64,000 nt of DNA from Allosediminivita pacifica (lineage in GTDB: Bacteria > Pseudomonadota > Alphaproteobacteria > Rhodobacterales > Rhodobacteraceae): the NCBI RefSeq assembly GCF_003054175.1, contig NZ_QBKN01000003.1, positions 165,598 through 229,597 on the forward strand. Reading direction: 5' to 3'. A program made the position numbers and the translations under genes. Below the pieces are notes generated by a model. That model searched no databases. It was not told where the DNA came from and saw only the letters and a list, made by a program, of their open reading frames with translations. This document shows, piece after piece, positions 26,587 to 35,188 of the stretch; position 1 is the stretch's first letter, and the number at the start of each line of letters is the position of its first letter.

Positions 26587-27810
26587 TTACTTCGTCCGAC
26601 GCTGCCGCGCCGCCAGCAGCCGCAGCCGCAGCGCGTTCAGCTGGATGAAGCCCGCCGCGTCCTTCTGGTCGTAGGCACCGGCGTCGTCCTCGAAGGTCAC
26701 GTGCGCCTCGGAATACAGGCTCTGGTCCGACCAGCGCCCGATCGTCCGCGCCGAGCCCTTGTAGAGCTTCAGCCGCACGGTGCCGCTCACGCGTTCCTGG
26801 CTCTTGTCGATCAGCGCCTGCAGCATCTCGCGCTCGGGCGAGAACCAGAAGCCGTTGTAGATCAGCTCCGCGTAGCGCGGCATGATCGAATCCTTCAGGT
26901 GCCCCGCGCCGCTGTCGAGCGTGATCTGCTCGATCCCGCGGTGCGCCTCGAGCAGCACGGTGCCGCCGGGCGTCTCGTAGATGCCGCGCGACTTCATCCC
27001 GACGAAGCGGTTCTCGACGAAGTCGAGCCGCCCGATGCCGTGACGCCCGCCCAGCTCGTTGAGGTTGGTCAGCACCGCGGCGGGCGACATCTCGTGACCG
27101 TTGATGGCCACGGCATCACCCTTCTCGAAGGTGATTTCCACGTATTCCGGCGTGTCGGGCGCATCCTCGGGCGCGACCGTGCGCTGGTAGACGTAATCCG
27201 GCGCGTCCTCGGCGGGATCTTCCAGCACCTTGCCCTCGGACGAGGTGTGCAGAAGGTTCGCGTCCACGCTGAAGGGCGCCTCGCCGCGCTTGTCCTTGGC
27301 GATCGGGATCTGGTTCTTCTCGGCAAAGTCCAGAAGCGCCGTGCGCGAGGACAGGTCCCATTCACGCCAGGGCGCGATCACCTGGATATCGGGGTCGAGC
27401 GCCGCGGCGCTCAACTCGAAGCGCACTTGGTCGTTGCCCTTGCCGGTCGCGCCGTGCGCCACGGCATCTGCGCCGGTCTCGTGCGCGATCTCCACCAGCC
27501 GCTTGGAGATCAGCGGCCGCGCGATCGAGGTGCCCAGCAGGTAGAGCCCCTCGTAGATCGCGTTGGCGCGGAACATCGGGAAGACGAAGTCGCGCACGAA
27601 TTCCTCGCGCACATCCTCGATGTAGATGTTCTCGGGGGCGATCCCCAGCATCTGCGCCTTCTCGCGCGCGGGCTCCAGCTCCTCGCCCTGGCCGAGGTCG
27701 GCGGTGAACGTGACCACCTCGCAACCGTACTCGGTTTGCAGCCATTTCAGGATGATCGACGTATCGAGACCGCCGGAATACGCGAGGACGACTTTCTTGG
27801 GCGCGGACAT
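26587..27810 (-). CDS. argG: Argininosuccinate synthase
   Basis: 407 residues, normal for ArgG. The ATP-binding P-loop-like motif AYSGGLDTS is at residues 9-17, followed by TADLGQGEE, the citrulline/aspartate motif [13 protein letters not shown] near 121-133, and GRHGIGRLD and [13 protein letters not shown]. It joins citrulline and aspartate using ATP in arginine synthesis. AAGGAGCCCAC precedes the ATG. It stands alone here; other arg genes are not in the window. Confidence 0.97.
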   Translation of the reverse strand: MSAPKKVVLAYSGGLDTSIILKWLQTEYGCEVVTFTADLGQGEELEPAREKAQMLGIAPENIYIEDVREEFVRDFVFPMFRANAIYEGLYLLGTSIARPLISKRLVEIAHETGADAVAHGATGKGNDQVRFELSAAALDPDIQVIAPWREWDLSSRTALLDFAEKNQIPIAKDKRGEAPFSVDANLLHTSSEGKVLEDPAEDAPDYVYQRTVAPEDAPDTPEYVEITFEKGDAVAINGHEMSPAAVLTNLNELGGRHGIGRLDFVENRFVGMKSRGIYETPGGTVLLEAHRGIEQITLDSGAGHLKDSIMPRYAELIYNGFWFSPEREMLQALIDKSQERVSGTVRLKLYKGSARTIGRWSDQSLYSEAHVTFEDDAGAYDQKDAAGFIQLNALRLRLLAARQRRTK

Positions 27811-27932
27811 GTGGGCTCCTTCACATTCTCGCGCGGCGGAGTAGCCGCTTTTCGCCGTCCCCGCAAGCTGGCCCCGTTGACGCCGTGGTCGCGACCCGAC
27901 ATGGCTGTGTCCGGCCAGAAGGGGAGACGGCG

Positions 27933-28688
27933 ATGAAGGGATGGCAGATCTTCGTGCACTCGGTGCGCCTGATCGTGAACAACCTCGGCGACGCGCTGCG
28001 CGTGTCGGCGCTGCTCTACCTCGTCCAGGTGGCCCACCAGATCTACGCCTTCGCCTACCTGCCGGCCCGTCCGACGGGCGGGGAGGGGCTTTCGCCCGAA
28101 GAGATCGGCGCGTCCGGGCAGGGCGGCATGGCGCTGTTGCTGTTCCTCGCCTTCATCGTCTCCAGCCTCTGGATCGCCGTGGGCTGGCACCGCTTCGTGC
28201 TGGAAGAGGAATACCCCCGCGGGTGGATTCCGCAGTGGCACGGCGGCGCGATGCTCTCCTACCTCTGGCGCTCGATCCTCGTGTTCCTCGCCGTGGGCGC
28301 GCTCATGTTCGTGGCGCTCTTCGTGATCGCGATGGTGGCGCTCGTCTCGCCTGCGCTGATTGCGGTCTTCGGGCTCGGCATCGTGGGCCTCGGATCCTAC
28401 CTCTTCTTCCGGCTGGGCGTGACGCTGCCTGCGACGGCGGTGGGCCACAAGCTGTCGCTGCGCGAAAGCTGGAAGGCCACCCGCGATCGCGACGGCGCCA
28501 TCGTGATCCTTGCCTTCATCACCATCGCCGCCACGGCCCTGATCCAGCTTCCGAACTTCGCGGGCGAGCCGCGCAGCCTGCTGACGCTGGTCTACACGCT
28601 GGTGACCGGCTGGATCGCCACCATGGTCGGCATCTCGGTCCTGACCACGCTCTACGGCCATTACGTGCAGGGCCGCCCCATCGACTGA
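27933..28688 (+). CDS. Hypothetical multi-pass membrane protein
   Basis: 251 residues from ATG 27933, which follows GGGGAGACGGCG. It has about six hydrophobic segments, including [37 protein letters not shown], a glycine-rich segment [15 protein letters not shown], and two near the C-terminus. A short cytoplasmic motif [14 protein letters not shown] sits between segments 4 and 5. I do not recognise a named family. It lies 36 bases before ilvA on the same strand and may be cotranscribed, without a clear functional tie. Confidence 0.8.
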   Translation: MKGWQIFVHSVRLIVNNLGDALRVSALLYLVQVAHQIYAFAYLPARPTGGEGLSPEEIGASGQGGMALLLFLAFIVSSLWIAVGWHRFVLEEEYPRGWIPQWHGGAMLSYLWRSILVFLAVGALMFVALFVIAMVALVSPALIAVFGLGIVGLGSYLFFRLGVTLPATAVGHKLSLRESWKATRDRDGAIVILAFITIAATALIQLPNFAGEPRSLLTLVYTLVTGWIATMVGISVLTTLYGHYVQGRPID

Positions 28689-28724
28689 CTTGCGCGAAGC
28701 CCGTCCTTGCGGCAAGGCAATCCC

Positions 28725-29951
28725 ATGAGTGATTTCGCCGATAAGGCCCGTGCCGCCGAAGCCGCGCTGCGCGATGTCTTCCCGCCCACGCCGCTGCAGC
28801 GCAACGCCTACCTGTCCGAGAAGACGGGCGCCGACGTGTGGCTCAAGCGCGAGGACCTCGCCCCCGTGCGCAGCTACAAGCTGCGCGGCGCCTTCAACGC
28901 CATGCGCAAGCGCCCCGAGGCCGAGCTGATCGTGGCCGCCAGCGCCGGCAACCACGCGCAGGGCGTGGCCTACATGTGCGCCCAGTTCGGCAAGAGGGGC
29001 GTGATCTTCATGCCCGTCACCACGCCCCAGCAGAAGATCCAGAAGACCCGCGCCTTCGGCGGCGACGCGATCGAGATCCGGCTGACCGGCGACTATTTCG
29101 ACGACTGCCTTCACGCCGCGCAAAGCTACTGTGCGGAAGAGGGCGGCGTCTTCCTGTCGCCCTTCGACAATCCCGACGTGATCGAGGGGCAGGCCTCTGT
29201 CGCGGTCGAGATCGAGGCCCAGCTTGGCGGCGCGCCCGATCACATGGTGATTCCCGTGGGCGGGGGCGGTCTGGCCTCGGGCTGTCTCGGCTACTTCGGC
29301 ACCGCCTGCCAGTATTCGCTGGTGGAACCCGCCGGGGGCGCGAGCCTGCGCGCCGCGCTCGCTGCCGGTCACCCGGTCACGCTGCCCAAGGTCGACACCT
29401 TCGCCGACGGCGCCGCCGTGGCCCGCATCGGTGCCGCGCCCTTCGAAATCCTCAAGGACGTGGGCCTGGCCAGCACGCTCACCGTGGACGAGGATCGACT
29501 CTGCATCACCATGCTCGACCTGCTCAACGTCGAGGGCATCGTGCTCGAACCCGCGGGCGCGCTCTCCATCGACGCGCTGGGCGACTTGGGCCAGGTGATC
29601 CGCGGCAAGCGCGTGGTCTGCGTGACCTCAGGTGGCAATTTCGACTTCGAGCGCCTGCCAGAGGTCAAGGAACGCGCGCAGCGCTACGCCGGGCTGAAAA
29701 AGTACTTCATCCTGCGTCTTCCGCAGCGGCCCGGCGCGCTCAAGACCTTCCTCGAGCTGCTCGGCCCCGACGACGACATCGCCCGGTTCGAGTATCTCAA
29801 GAAGTCCGCGCGCAACTTCGGCTCGGTCCTCATCGGGATCGAAACAAGCGATCCCAACAACTTCGAGCGCTTCTTCGCGCGTCTCGACGCCAACGGCTAC
29901 CTCTACGAGGACATCACTCGCAACGAGGTCCTGTCGCAGTTCCTGGTCTGA
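28725..29951 (+). CDS. ilvA: Threonine ammonia-lyase (threonine dehydratase)
   Basis: 408 residues from ATG 28725. The PLP lysine lies in VRSYKLRGAFNAM (K near 46); ASAGNHAQGVAY and the glycine loop VGGGGLASG bind the cofactor phosphate. The C-terminal 85 residues (from KKYFILRLPQRPGAL) are one ACT-like regulatory domain, the short form of IlvA. It deaminates threonine to 2-oxobutyrate for isoleucine synthesis and is likely feedback-controlled by isoleucine. Two in-frame codons-worth upstream (a GTG at 28707) is an alternative start, but AAGGCAATCCC fits the ATG. Confidence 0.94.
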   Translation: MSDFADKARAAEAALRDVFPPTPLQRNAYLSEKTGADVWLKREDLAPVRSYKLRGAFNAMRKRPEAELIVAASAGNHAQGVAYMCAQFGKRGVIFMPVTTPQQKIQKTRAFGGDAIEIRLTGDYFDDCLHAAQSYCAEEGGVFLSPFDNPDVIEGQASVAVEIEAQLGGAPDHMVIPVGGGGLASGCLGYFGTACQYSLVEPAGGASLRAALAAGHPVTLPKVDTFADGAAVARIGAAPFEILKDVGLASTLTVDEDRLCITMLDLLNVEGIVLEPAGALSIDALGDLGQVIRGKRVVCVTSGGNFDFERLPEVKERAQRYAGLKKYFILRLPQRPGALKTFLELLGPDDDIARFEYLKKSARNFGSVLIGIETSDPNNFERFFARLDANGYLYEDITRNEVLSQFLV

Positions 29952-29963
29952 GCGGCGCGGCTG

Positions 29964-30299
29964 TCAGGCGGCAAATCGGCGGGGCAGGGTTTCCAGAAAC
30001 TCGTCCCGCGAGCGTTCAAAGCTGTCTCGCACCTGAGCGGCCGTGACCGCAAAGGGATCGCCCGCCGCGGCGCGTTCCTCGCCCTCGCGGCATATCGCGA
30101 CCAGGTCCGCAAAGCCGAGGTTCAGCGCCGCCCCCTTCAGAAAGTGCATCTGTTCCTCCACCGCCTTCGGATGCGGTGGCGTGCGATGCAGTTCCTCGAT
30201 CGCCGCGGAGACCTCCGTGACGAAGAGATCCACGATCTCACCAAAATCCTCCGGCCCGATTTCCTCGCGCAGCTCCGCTACCCGGTCCCAGACGATCAT
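29964..30299 (-). CDS. Histidine phosphotransfer (Hpt) domain protein
   Basis: 111 residues, all helical, with the phospho-accepting histidine H52 in HFLKGAALNLG, the standard Hpt signature. It should relay phosphate between a hybrid histidine kinase and a response regulator. The divergent neighbour is a response regulator with a phosphatase output, so the pair probably works together. No kinase is nearby. The gene ends 12 bases after the ilvA stop, convergent with it. Confidence 0.88.
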   Translation of the reverse strand: MIVWDRVAELREEIGPEDFGEIVDLFVTEVSAAIEELHRTPPHPKAVEEQMHFLKGAALNLGFADLVAICREGEERAAAGDPFAVTAAQVRDSFERSRDEFLETLPRRFAA

Positions 30300-30341
30300 C
30301 TCAGCACCTCCGCGACGGCCAGTTTGCCACTCCGCGGGTGA

Positions 30342-30370
30342 ACGAATTCTTATGACGGTCGCAAATTCGT
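30342..30370. promoter_or_regulatory. Inverted repeat in the divergent Hpt/response regulator gap
   Basis: ACGAATT (30342-30348) and AATTCGT (30364-30370) form a 7-bp inverted repeat with a 15-base spacer, in an AT-richer patch between two divergent signalling genes. It may be an operator or promoter region; only position supports this. Confidence 0.25.
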
Positions 30371-30436
30371 CTCGAATTCCCGCCTTCAGCCACGGTTAAG
30401 CCTACCTGCCTATTTCTGCGGCAAGGCGGGCGGCCG

Positions 30437-31759
30437 ATGCGCCCGCAAGGCCCCACAATTCAGGGACGGACACCACGGGTGCAGTCACAAGGCTCGATGC
30501 AGTTTCCGCCGGTCGGCGGCACCGACGCCCTCCGGCGGGTGCTTGTCGTCGACGATTCCCGGCTGCAGCTCCGGATCCTTGCCGGGATGCTGCGCCGTCG
30601 CGGATTCGAGGTAATGGAAGCCACCTCCGGCGCGGCCGCGCTCGACCTCTGCGCCACGGCGCCCCCCGACCTGGTGCTTTCCGACTGGATGATGCCGGGG
30701 CTCGACGGCTTGGAACTCTGCCGCCGCTTCCGCGAGCTTCCCCACGAACGCTACGGCTATTTCATCCTTCTCACCTCGAAAAGCGACAAGTCCGCCGTCA
30801 CCGAAGGGCTTGATGCAGGGGCCGACGATTTCCTGACCAAGCCGGTGGACGGTGACGAGCTCCTTGCACGGATCAACGCCGGCGCCCGCGTCCTGCAGAT
30901 GCAGCGCGAACTGGCGGAAAAGAACCGCATCGTGACCGAGACCCTGGCCGAACTTCAACGCGCCCACGACGCGATCGAACGGGACCTGCGGCAGGCCCGC
31001 GTGATCCAGCAGGCGCTGGTGCCCGAACGGGTGCGCGACTTCGGCAACTCCCGGGTCAGCCTGCTGCTCCAGCCCTGCGGCCACGTGGGCGGCGATCTCG
31101 TCGGCATGTTCGGCAGTGGCGAAAGCGGGCTGGCGCTCTACTGCATCGATGTCTCGGGCCACGGCATCACCTCGGCCATGGTGACCGCCCGCGTCGCGGG
31201 CTATCTGTCGCCGAAATTTCCCGACCAGAATCTCGGGATCGAGAGAACGATCTCTTTCGGCCCCGCAATGCGCCCGCCCCAAGACACCGCGCGCATGCTC
31301 AATGCCCGCCTCGCCGGCGATCCGGGGGTCGAGGACTACCTGACCATGGCCTATATCGCGGGCGACCTTGCGACGGGAGAGATGACGCTCGTGCAGGCGG
31401 GCCACCCGCCGCCGATGCTGCTGCGCGCCGACGGCATGCTGCAGTTCTTGGGCAACGGCGGGTTGCCCATCGGCCTTGTCCCCGACGCCACCTACGACCC
31501 CGTGCCCTTCAAGCTCGGTCCGGGCGACCGGCTGCTGCTCTATTCCGACGGCTTTACCGAAACCGTCATGCGCGACGGCGAGATGCTGGGCGAGGCGGGG
31601 CTCGCCGGCCTCTTCCGTGCCGCGGCGGCACAGGCCCAGGGCCCGGAGCTTCTGGACGATCTCTTCTGGCGGCTCAGCTCTGGCATGGCGCCGGGCGGGC
31701 CGCTTCGCGACGATGTCTCCGCCGCACTTCTTGAATATGGCGAACCGCTTGCCTGCTAG
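30437..31759 (+). CDS. Response regulator with SpoIIE-type (PP2C-like) phosphatase output
   Basis: 440 residues from ATG 30437; ATG 30497 (residue 21) is an equally possible start with AAGG upstream. Receiver domain about 33-150: acidic pair DD39-40, phospho-acceptor D83 in LSDWMMPGLDG, TS at 113-114 and K135 in TKP. A coiled coil (about 152-195) leads to a SpoIIE domain with GHVGGDLVGMF, YCIDVSGHGITSAM and LLLYSDGFTE. Such proteins dephosphorylate anti-sigma factor antagonists in partner switching, often for the general stress response. No STAS/anti-sigma partner is next to it. Confidence 0.92.
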   Translation: MRPQGPTIQGRTPRVQSQGSMQFPPVGGTDALRRVLVVDDSRLQLRILAGMLRRRGFEVMEATSGAAALDLCATAPPDLVLSDWMMPGLDGLELCRRFRELPHERYGYFILLTSKSDKSAVTEGLDAGADDFLTKPVDGDELLARINAGARVLQMQRELAEKNRIVTETLAELQRAHDAIERDLRQARVIQQALVPERVRDFGNSRVSLLLQPCGHVGGDLVGMFGSGESGLALYCIDVSGHGITSAMVTARVAGYLSPKFPDQNLGIERTISFGPAMRPPQDTARMLNARLAGDPGVEDYLTMAYIAGDLATGEMTLVQAGHPPPMLLRADGMLQFLGNGGLPIGLVPDATYDPVPFKLGPGDRLLLYSDGFTETVMRDGEMLGEAGLAGLFRAAAAQAQGPELLDDLFWRLSSGMAPGGPLRDDVSAALLEYGEPLAC

Positions 31760-31762
31760 ATG

Positions 31763-32200
31763 TCAAAGACAGAACCGCGCCACGAAATCCCGGTCGCCCG
31801 CGTTGCCAAGCGCATCCGCCGCAAGCTGCGGCGTCATCCAGAGCGCCATGTGGTCGGGCTCGGAGGGCGGACCGTAGGCGCGTACCGGTCGCGCCATGTA
31901 GATGATGCAGAGCTTTTCGGCCCAGAGATCGTACTCGGGCATGTAGGTGAACCGCCGGAAGGCCCCCAGCCGCTGCGGGGCGGCTATGCGCCAGCCGGTC
32001 TCTTCCAGAACCTCGCGGTGCAGCGCCGCCAGCGGCTGTTCTCCGGGATCGATTCCCCCGCCGGGAAGCTGGAATTCCGACAGCGGCGTGGCCTGGTGAG
32101 TCACCAGCAACTGCCCCTCGCGCGGCAGGATGGCGTAGACGCCCCGCCGCAGCGTATAGTGGCGTCCCGGCTCGGGCGCCTCTCCATGGCGTCGGATCAT
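31763..32200 (-). CDS. NUDIX hydrolase
   Basis: 145 residues from ATG 32200. The NUDIX box is complete: GGGIDPGEQPLAALHREVLEETGW spans about 47-70 (GxxxxxE, then REVLEETG). The box binds Mg2+ and hydrolyses nucleoside diphosphate-X compounds; the substrate cannot be told. The frame remains open 16 codons upstream; the chosen ATG sits behind GGGGG. Convergent with the response regulator, with only 3 bases between the stops. Confidence 0.88.
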   Translation of the reverse strand: MIRRHGEAPEPGRHYTLRRGVYAILPREGQLLVTHQATPLSEFQLPGGGIDPGEQPLAALHREVLEETGWRIAAPQRLGAFRRFTYMPEYDLWAEKLCIIYMARPVRAYGPPSEPDHMALWMTPQLAADALGNAGDRDFVARFCL

Positions 32201-32271
32201 CCCCTTTTTCCCCCTGCCATTCGCGCTTATATGGCGCCGATATGCCAACTCCCGTCCCGCAAGGAAACCCC

Positions 32272-33252
32272 ATGACCCTCAGCGAGAAGATCGCCTGGGA
32301 CGATAGCGTCCTTCCATTTCAGCTCGACCGCTCGGACATGCGCGGCCGCGTGGCGCGGCTCGACGGCGTCCTGTCGGGCGTCCTGAACCAGCACGATTAC
32401 CCCGATCCGGTCGAGGCGCTCGTCGCCGAGATGACCCTCCTGACCGCGCTGATCGGCCAGACCGTCAAGCTGCGCTGGAAGCTGTCCCTGCAGGTGCAGA
32501 CCGACGGCCCCGTGCGCATGATCGCGACCGACTACTACGGCCCCTCCGAAGAGGGCGAGCCCGCCAAGATCCGTGCCTACGCCAGCTTCGACCGTGACCG
32601 CGTGACCGATGCCCCGGGCTTCGATCAGCTCGGCAAGGGCTACTTCGCCATCATGATCGACCAGGGCCAGGGCACCACGCCCTACCAGGGCATCACGCCC
32701 ATCGCGGGCACCTCGCTCGCCGATTGCGCCGAAAGCTACTTTGCCCAGTCCGAACAGCTGCCCACGCGCTTCGCGCTCTCCTTCGGCAAGTCGACCGAAA
32801 AGGGCGTGGCCGAACACTGGCGCGCCGGCGGCATCATGCTGCAGCACATGCCCAAGGCCTCGCCCTTCGTGAATGCCGAGGGCGGTTCGGGCCAGGACGG
32901 CCTGCTCACCTCCGAGGATCTCGTCGAGGGCGAGGACGACGAGCACTGGCGCCGCGCGACCTTCCACCTCGCCACGGTGGAACAGATGGAACTCATCGGC
33001 CCCAGCGTGCCGCCGACGGACCTGCTCGTGCGGCTCTTCCACGAGGAACAGCCCCGCGTCTACGACAGCCAGCCGGTGCGTTTCGGCTGCACCTGCTCCG
33101 AGGACCGGGTGCGCAAGTCGCTCTCGATCTACTCGGCCAAGGACATCGAGAAGATGACCACCGACGAGGGCATCGTGACCGCCGACTGCCAGTTCTGCGG
33201 CGCGCATTACGAGCTCGACCCCGAAACCGTCGGGTTCGAGGCCAAGAAGTGA
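32272..33252 (+). CDS. hslO: Redox-regulated chaperone Hsp33
   Basis: 326 residues from ATG 32272, preceded by AAGGAAACCCC. The C-terminal redox switch is intact: C273 and C275 (CTC) and C306 and C309 (CQFC), the CxC-x30-CxxC zinc-binding pattern. The N-terminal substrate-binding part has AEMTLLTALIGQTVKLRWKLS (key part TALIGQ) and the DQGQGTTPYQGITP segment. Hsp33 becomes an active holdase when oxidised and zinc is lost. Its stop overlaps the next start (GTGA). Confidence 0.94.
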   Translation: MTLSEKIAWDDSVLPFQLDRSDMRGRVARLDGVLSGVLNQHDYPDPVEALVAEMTLLTALIGQTVKLRWKLSLQVQTDGPVRMIATDYYGPSEEGEPAKIRAYASFDRDRVTDAPGFDQLGKGYFAIMIDQGQGTTPYQGITPIAGTSLADCAESYFAQSEQLPTRFALSFGKSTEKGVAEHWRAGGIMLQHMPKASPFVNAEGGSGQDGLLTSEDLVEGEDDEHWRRATFHLATVEQMELIGPSVPPTDLLVRLFHEEQPRVYDSQPVRFGCTCSEDRVRKSLSIYSAKDIEKMTTDEGIVTADCQFCGAHYELDPETVGFEAKK

Positions 33253-33872
33253 GCGCGCCCGCGGCCGGCCCCCGGTGCGATGACCAGATCGCGGCGCTGC
33301 GCCGCGCGCTGGCCGCGGAACGTGCGCCTTCTTCCGATTTCGACCTGAACCCCAAGGTCGAGCTTCCGCCGGGCCGCAAGCTGCGCCCGGCGGGGGTGCT
33401 CGCGGCCTTCCTGCCGTCCGATGACGGGCTGCGGCTGATCCTGACCAAGCGGTCCTCCCGCCTGAAACATCACCCCGGCCAGATCGCCTTCCCGGGTGGC
33501 AAGCAGGAAGAAACCGACGCCGACCCCACCGCCGCCGCCCTGCGCGAGGCGCAGGAGGAAGTCGGCCTCGACCCCGCCTCGGTGGAAATACTCGGCACGC
33601 TGCCCACCCATGAAACCGTCACCAGCTTCCTGATGACTCCGGTGGTGGGCCTCGTCACCGGCCGCTTCGATCCCATAGCCGAACCCGGCGAGGTCGAAGA
33701 GGTCTTCACCGTGCCCTTCGACCACGTCACCGACCCGGCGCGCTTCTCGGTCCAGTGGCGGCGCTGGCGCGGGCAGCGCAGGCACTACTACACCGCTCCC
33801 TACGGCCCCTATTACATCTGGGGCGCCACCGCCCGCATCCTGCGGGGGCTTGCCGACCGGATGGCCCCATGA
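33249..33872 (+). CDS. NUDIX hydrolase, probable coenzyme A pyrophosphatase
   Basis: 207 residues with a GTG start inside the hslO stop (GTGA, 4-base overlap). The CoA-pyrophosphatase motif precedes the NUDIX box: LILTKRSSRLKHHPGQIAFP then GGKQEETDADPTAAALREAQEEVGL (key residues REAQEEVG). This arrangement is that of CoA diphosphatases (NudL type), which split CoA into 4'-phosphopantetheine and 3',5'-ADP. Its end overlaps the CCA-adding gene (ATGA). Confidence 0.88.
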   Translation: MSAPAAGPRCDDQIAALRRALAAERAPSSDFDLNPKVELPPGRKLRPAGVLAAFLPSDDGLRLILTKRSSRLKHHPGQIAFPGGKQEETDADPTAAALREAQEEVGLDPASVEILGTLPTHETVTSFLMTPVVGLVTGRFDPIAEPGEVEEVFTVPFDHVTDPARFSVQWRRWRGQRRHYYTAPYGPYYIWGATARILRGLADRMAP

Positions 33873-35026
33873 CCCGCGTTTCGGGCGACTGGCTGACAAG
33901 GGACAGCACGCAGGCCGTCATGGCCATGCTGACCGAGGCGGGCCACGCGGCCCACGCCGTTGGTGGCTGCGTCCGCAACGCCCTTCTGGGCGCACCCGTC
34001 ACCGACGTGGACATCGCCACCGATGCCCGCCCCGAACGCGTGACCGAACTCGCCCAGGCCGCGGGCCTGAAACCCGTACCCACCGGCATCGACCACGGCA
34101 CCGTCACCGTGGTTGCCGCGGGCGAGGGGTTCGAGGTCACCACCTACCGCGCCGACGTGGAAACCGACGGCCGCCGCGCCGTGGTCCGCTTTTCCACCGA
34201 CATGGTCGAGGATGCGCGCCGTCGCGACTTCACCATGAACGCCCTTTACGCCGCGCCCGATGGCTCCGTCACCGATCCGCTCGGCGGTCTGCCCGACCTC
34301 CACGCCCGCCGCGTCCGCTTCATCGAGGACGCCACCCGCCGCATCCGCGAGGACTACCTCCGCATCCTGCGCTTCTTCCGCTTCTCCGCCTGGTACGGCG
34401 ATCCGGACAACGGCTGGGACGCCGAGGCGCTCGCCGCCATCGCCGAGAACCTCGCCGGCATCGCGACGCTCTCGCGCGAACGAGTCGGGCAGGAGGTGCT
34501 CAAGCTCATGGCCGCGCCTGATCCCGCCCCCGCCCTCGCCGTCATGGCGCAGACCGGCGCGCTCGCCGCGACTTTGCCCGGCGCGGTTCCCGACCCGCTC
34601 GGCCCGCTGGTGGCCATCGAGGCGCAGCTTGGCCTTTCCCCGGACGGCCTGCGCCGCCTCGCCGTCACGGGGTTCGAGGATGCAAAGGCCCTGCGGCTTT
34701 CCAAGGCGCAGGCGAAACGGCTCGACCGTTTGCGCGACCTCACGGGCAGCCCGCAGGACCTGCCCGAAATCGCCTGGCGCCACGGCCCGGCCACCGCCCG
34801 CGACACCGCCGCCCTGCGCGCGGCCAGCCTTGGTCAGTGGCCCGACCCCGATACCGAGGCTCGCATCGCACGAGGCGCGCAGGCGAAGTTCCCCGTCACC
34901 GCCCGTGATCTCATGCCCGATTACGAGGGCGCCGCGCTGGGCAGACGCCTGCAGGAGCTGGAGGCCGACTGGATCGCCTCCGGCATGACGCGCACCCGCG
35001 CGCAGCTTCTCGCCGCCAAGGGGTGA
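33869..35026 (+). CDS. CCA tRNA nucleotidyltransferase
   Basis: 385 residues starting at ATG 33869 in a 4-base overlap with the NUDIX gene. The class II nucleotidyltransferase head has VGGCVRNALLG near 31-41 and the metal-binding DVDIAT near 47-52, followed by RRDFTMNALY and the RRIREDYLRILRFFRF neck motif. It adds or repairs the 3' CCA of tRNA. The C-terminal 150 residues form the helical body/tail domain. Family members in Alphaproteobacteria have this shorter size. Confidence 0.9.
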   Translation: MTRVSGDWLTRDSTQAVMAMLTEAGHAAHAVGGCVRNALLGAPVTDVDIATDARPERVTELAQAAGLKPVPTGIDHGTVTVVAAGEGFEVTTYRADVETDGRRAVVRFSTDMVEDARRRDFTMNALYAAPDGSVTDPLGGLPDLHARRVRFIEDATRRIREDYLRILRFFRFSAWYGDPDNGWDAEALAAIAENLAGIATLSRERVGQEVLKLMAAPDPAPALAVMAQTGALAATLPGAVPDPLGPLVAIEAQLGLSPDGLRRLAVTGFEDAKALRLSKAQAKRLDRLRDLTGSPQDLPEIAWRHGPATARDTAALRAASLGQWPDPDTEARIARGAQAKFPVTARDLMPDYEGAALGRRLQELEADWIASGMTRTRAQLLAAKG

Positions 35027-35077
35027 CTTGCTCGCGCGGCTCGGCTAAGACCGGGGCAGCTCATCGGAGGACGCTGC

Positions 35078-35113
35078 ATGGATCGTGACAGGACAGTTTT
35101 CAGCCCCGCCTGA
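35078..35113 (+). CDS. Possible 11-codon leader ORF upstream of the ABC exporter operon
   Basis: ATG 35078 is preceded by a perfect GGAGG at 7 bases and encodes MDRDRTVFSPA then stop, 75 bases before the first ABC gene, whose own ribosome site (AAGG at long spacing) is weak. It may be a regulatory upstream ORF, or chance in this GC-rich leader. Confidence 0.25.
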   Translation: MDRDRTVFSPA

Positions 35114-35188
35114 AATCGCCTGCACGCGCGCGGGCATTTCCGCGGCCCGCCCTCCCCAGCCAGCTCCATCCGTTAAGGCGCCTCCGCC

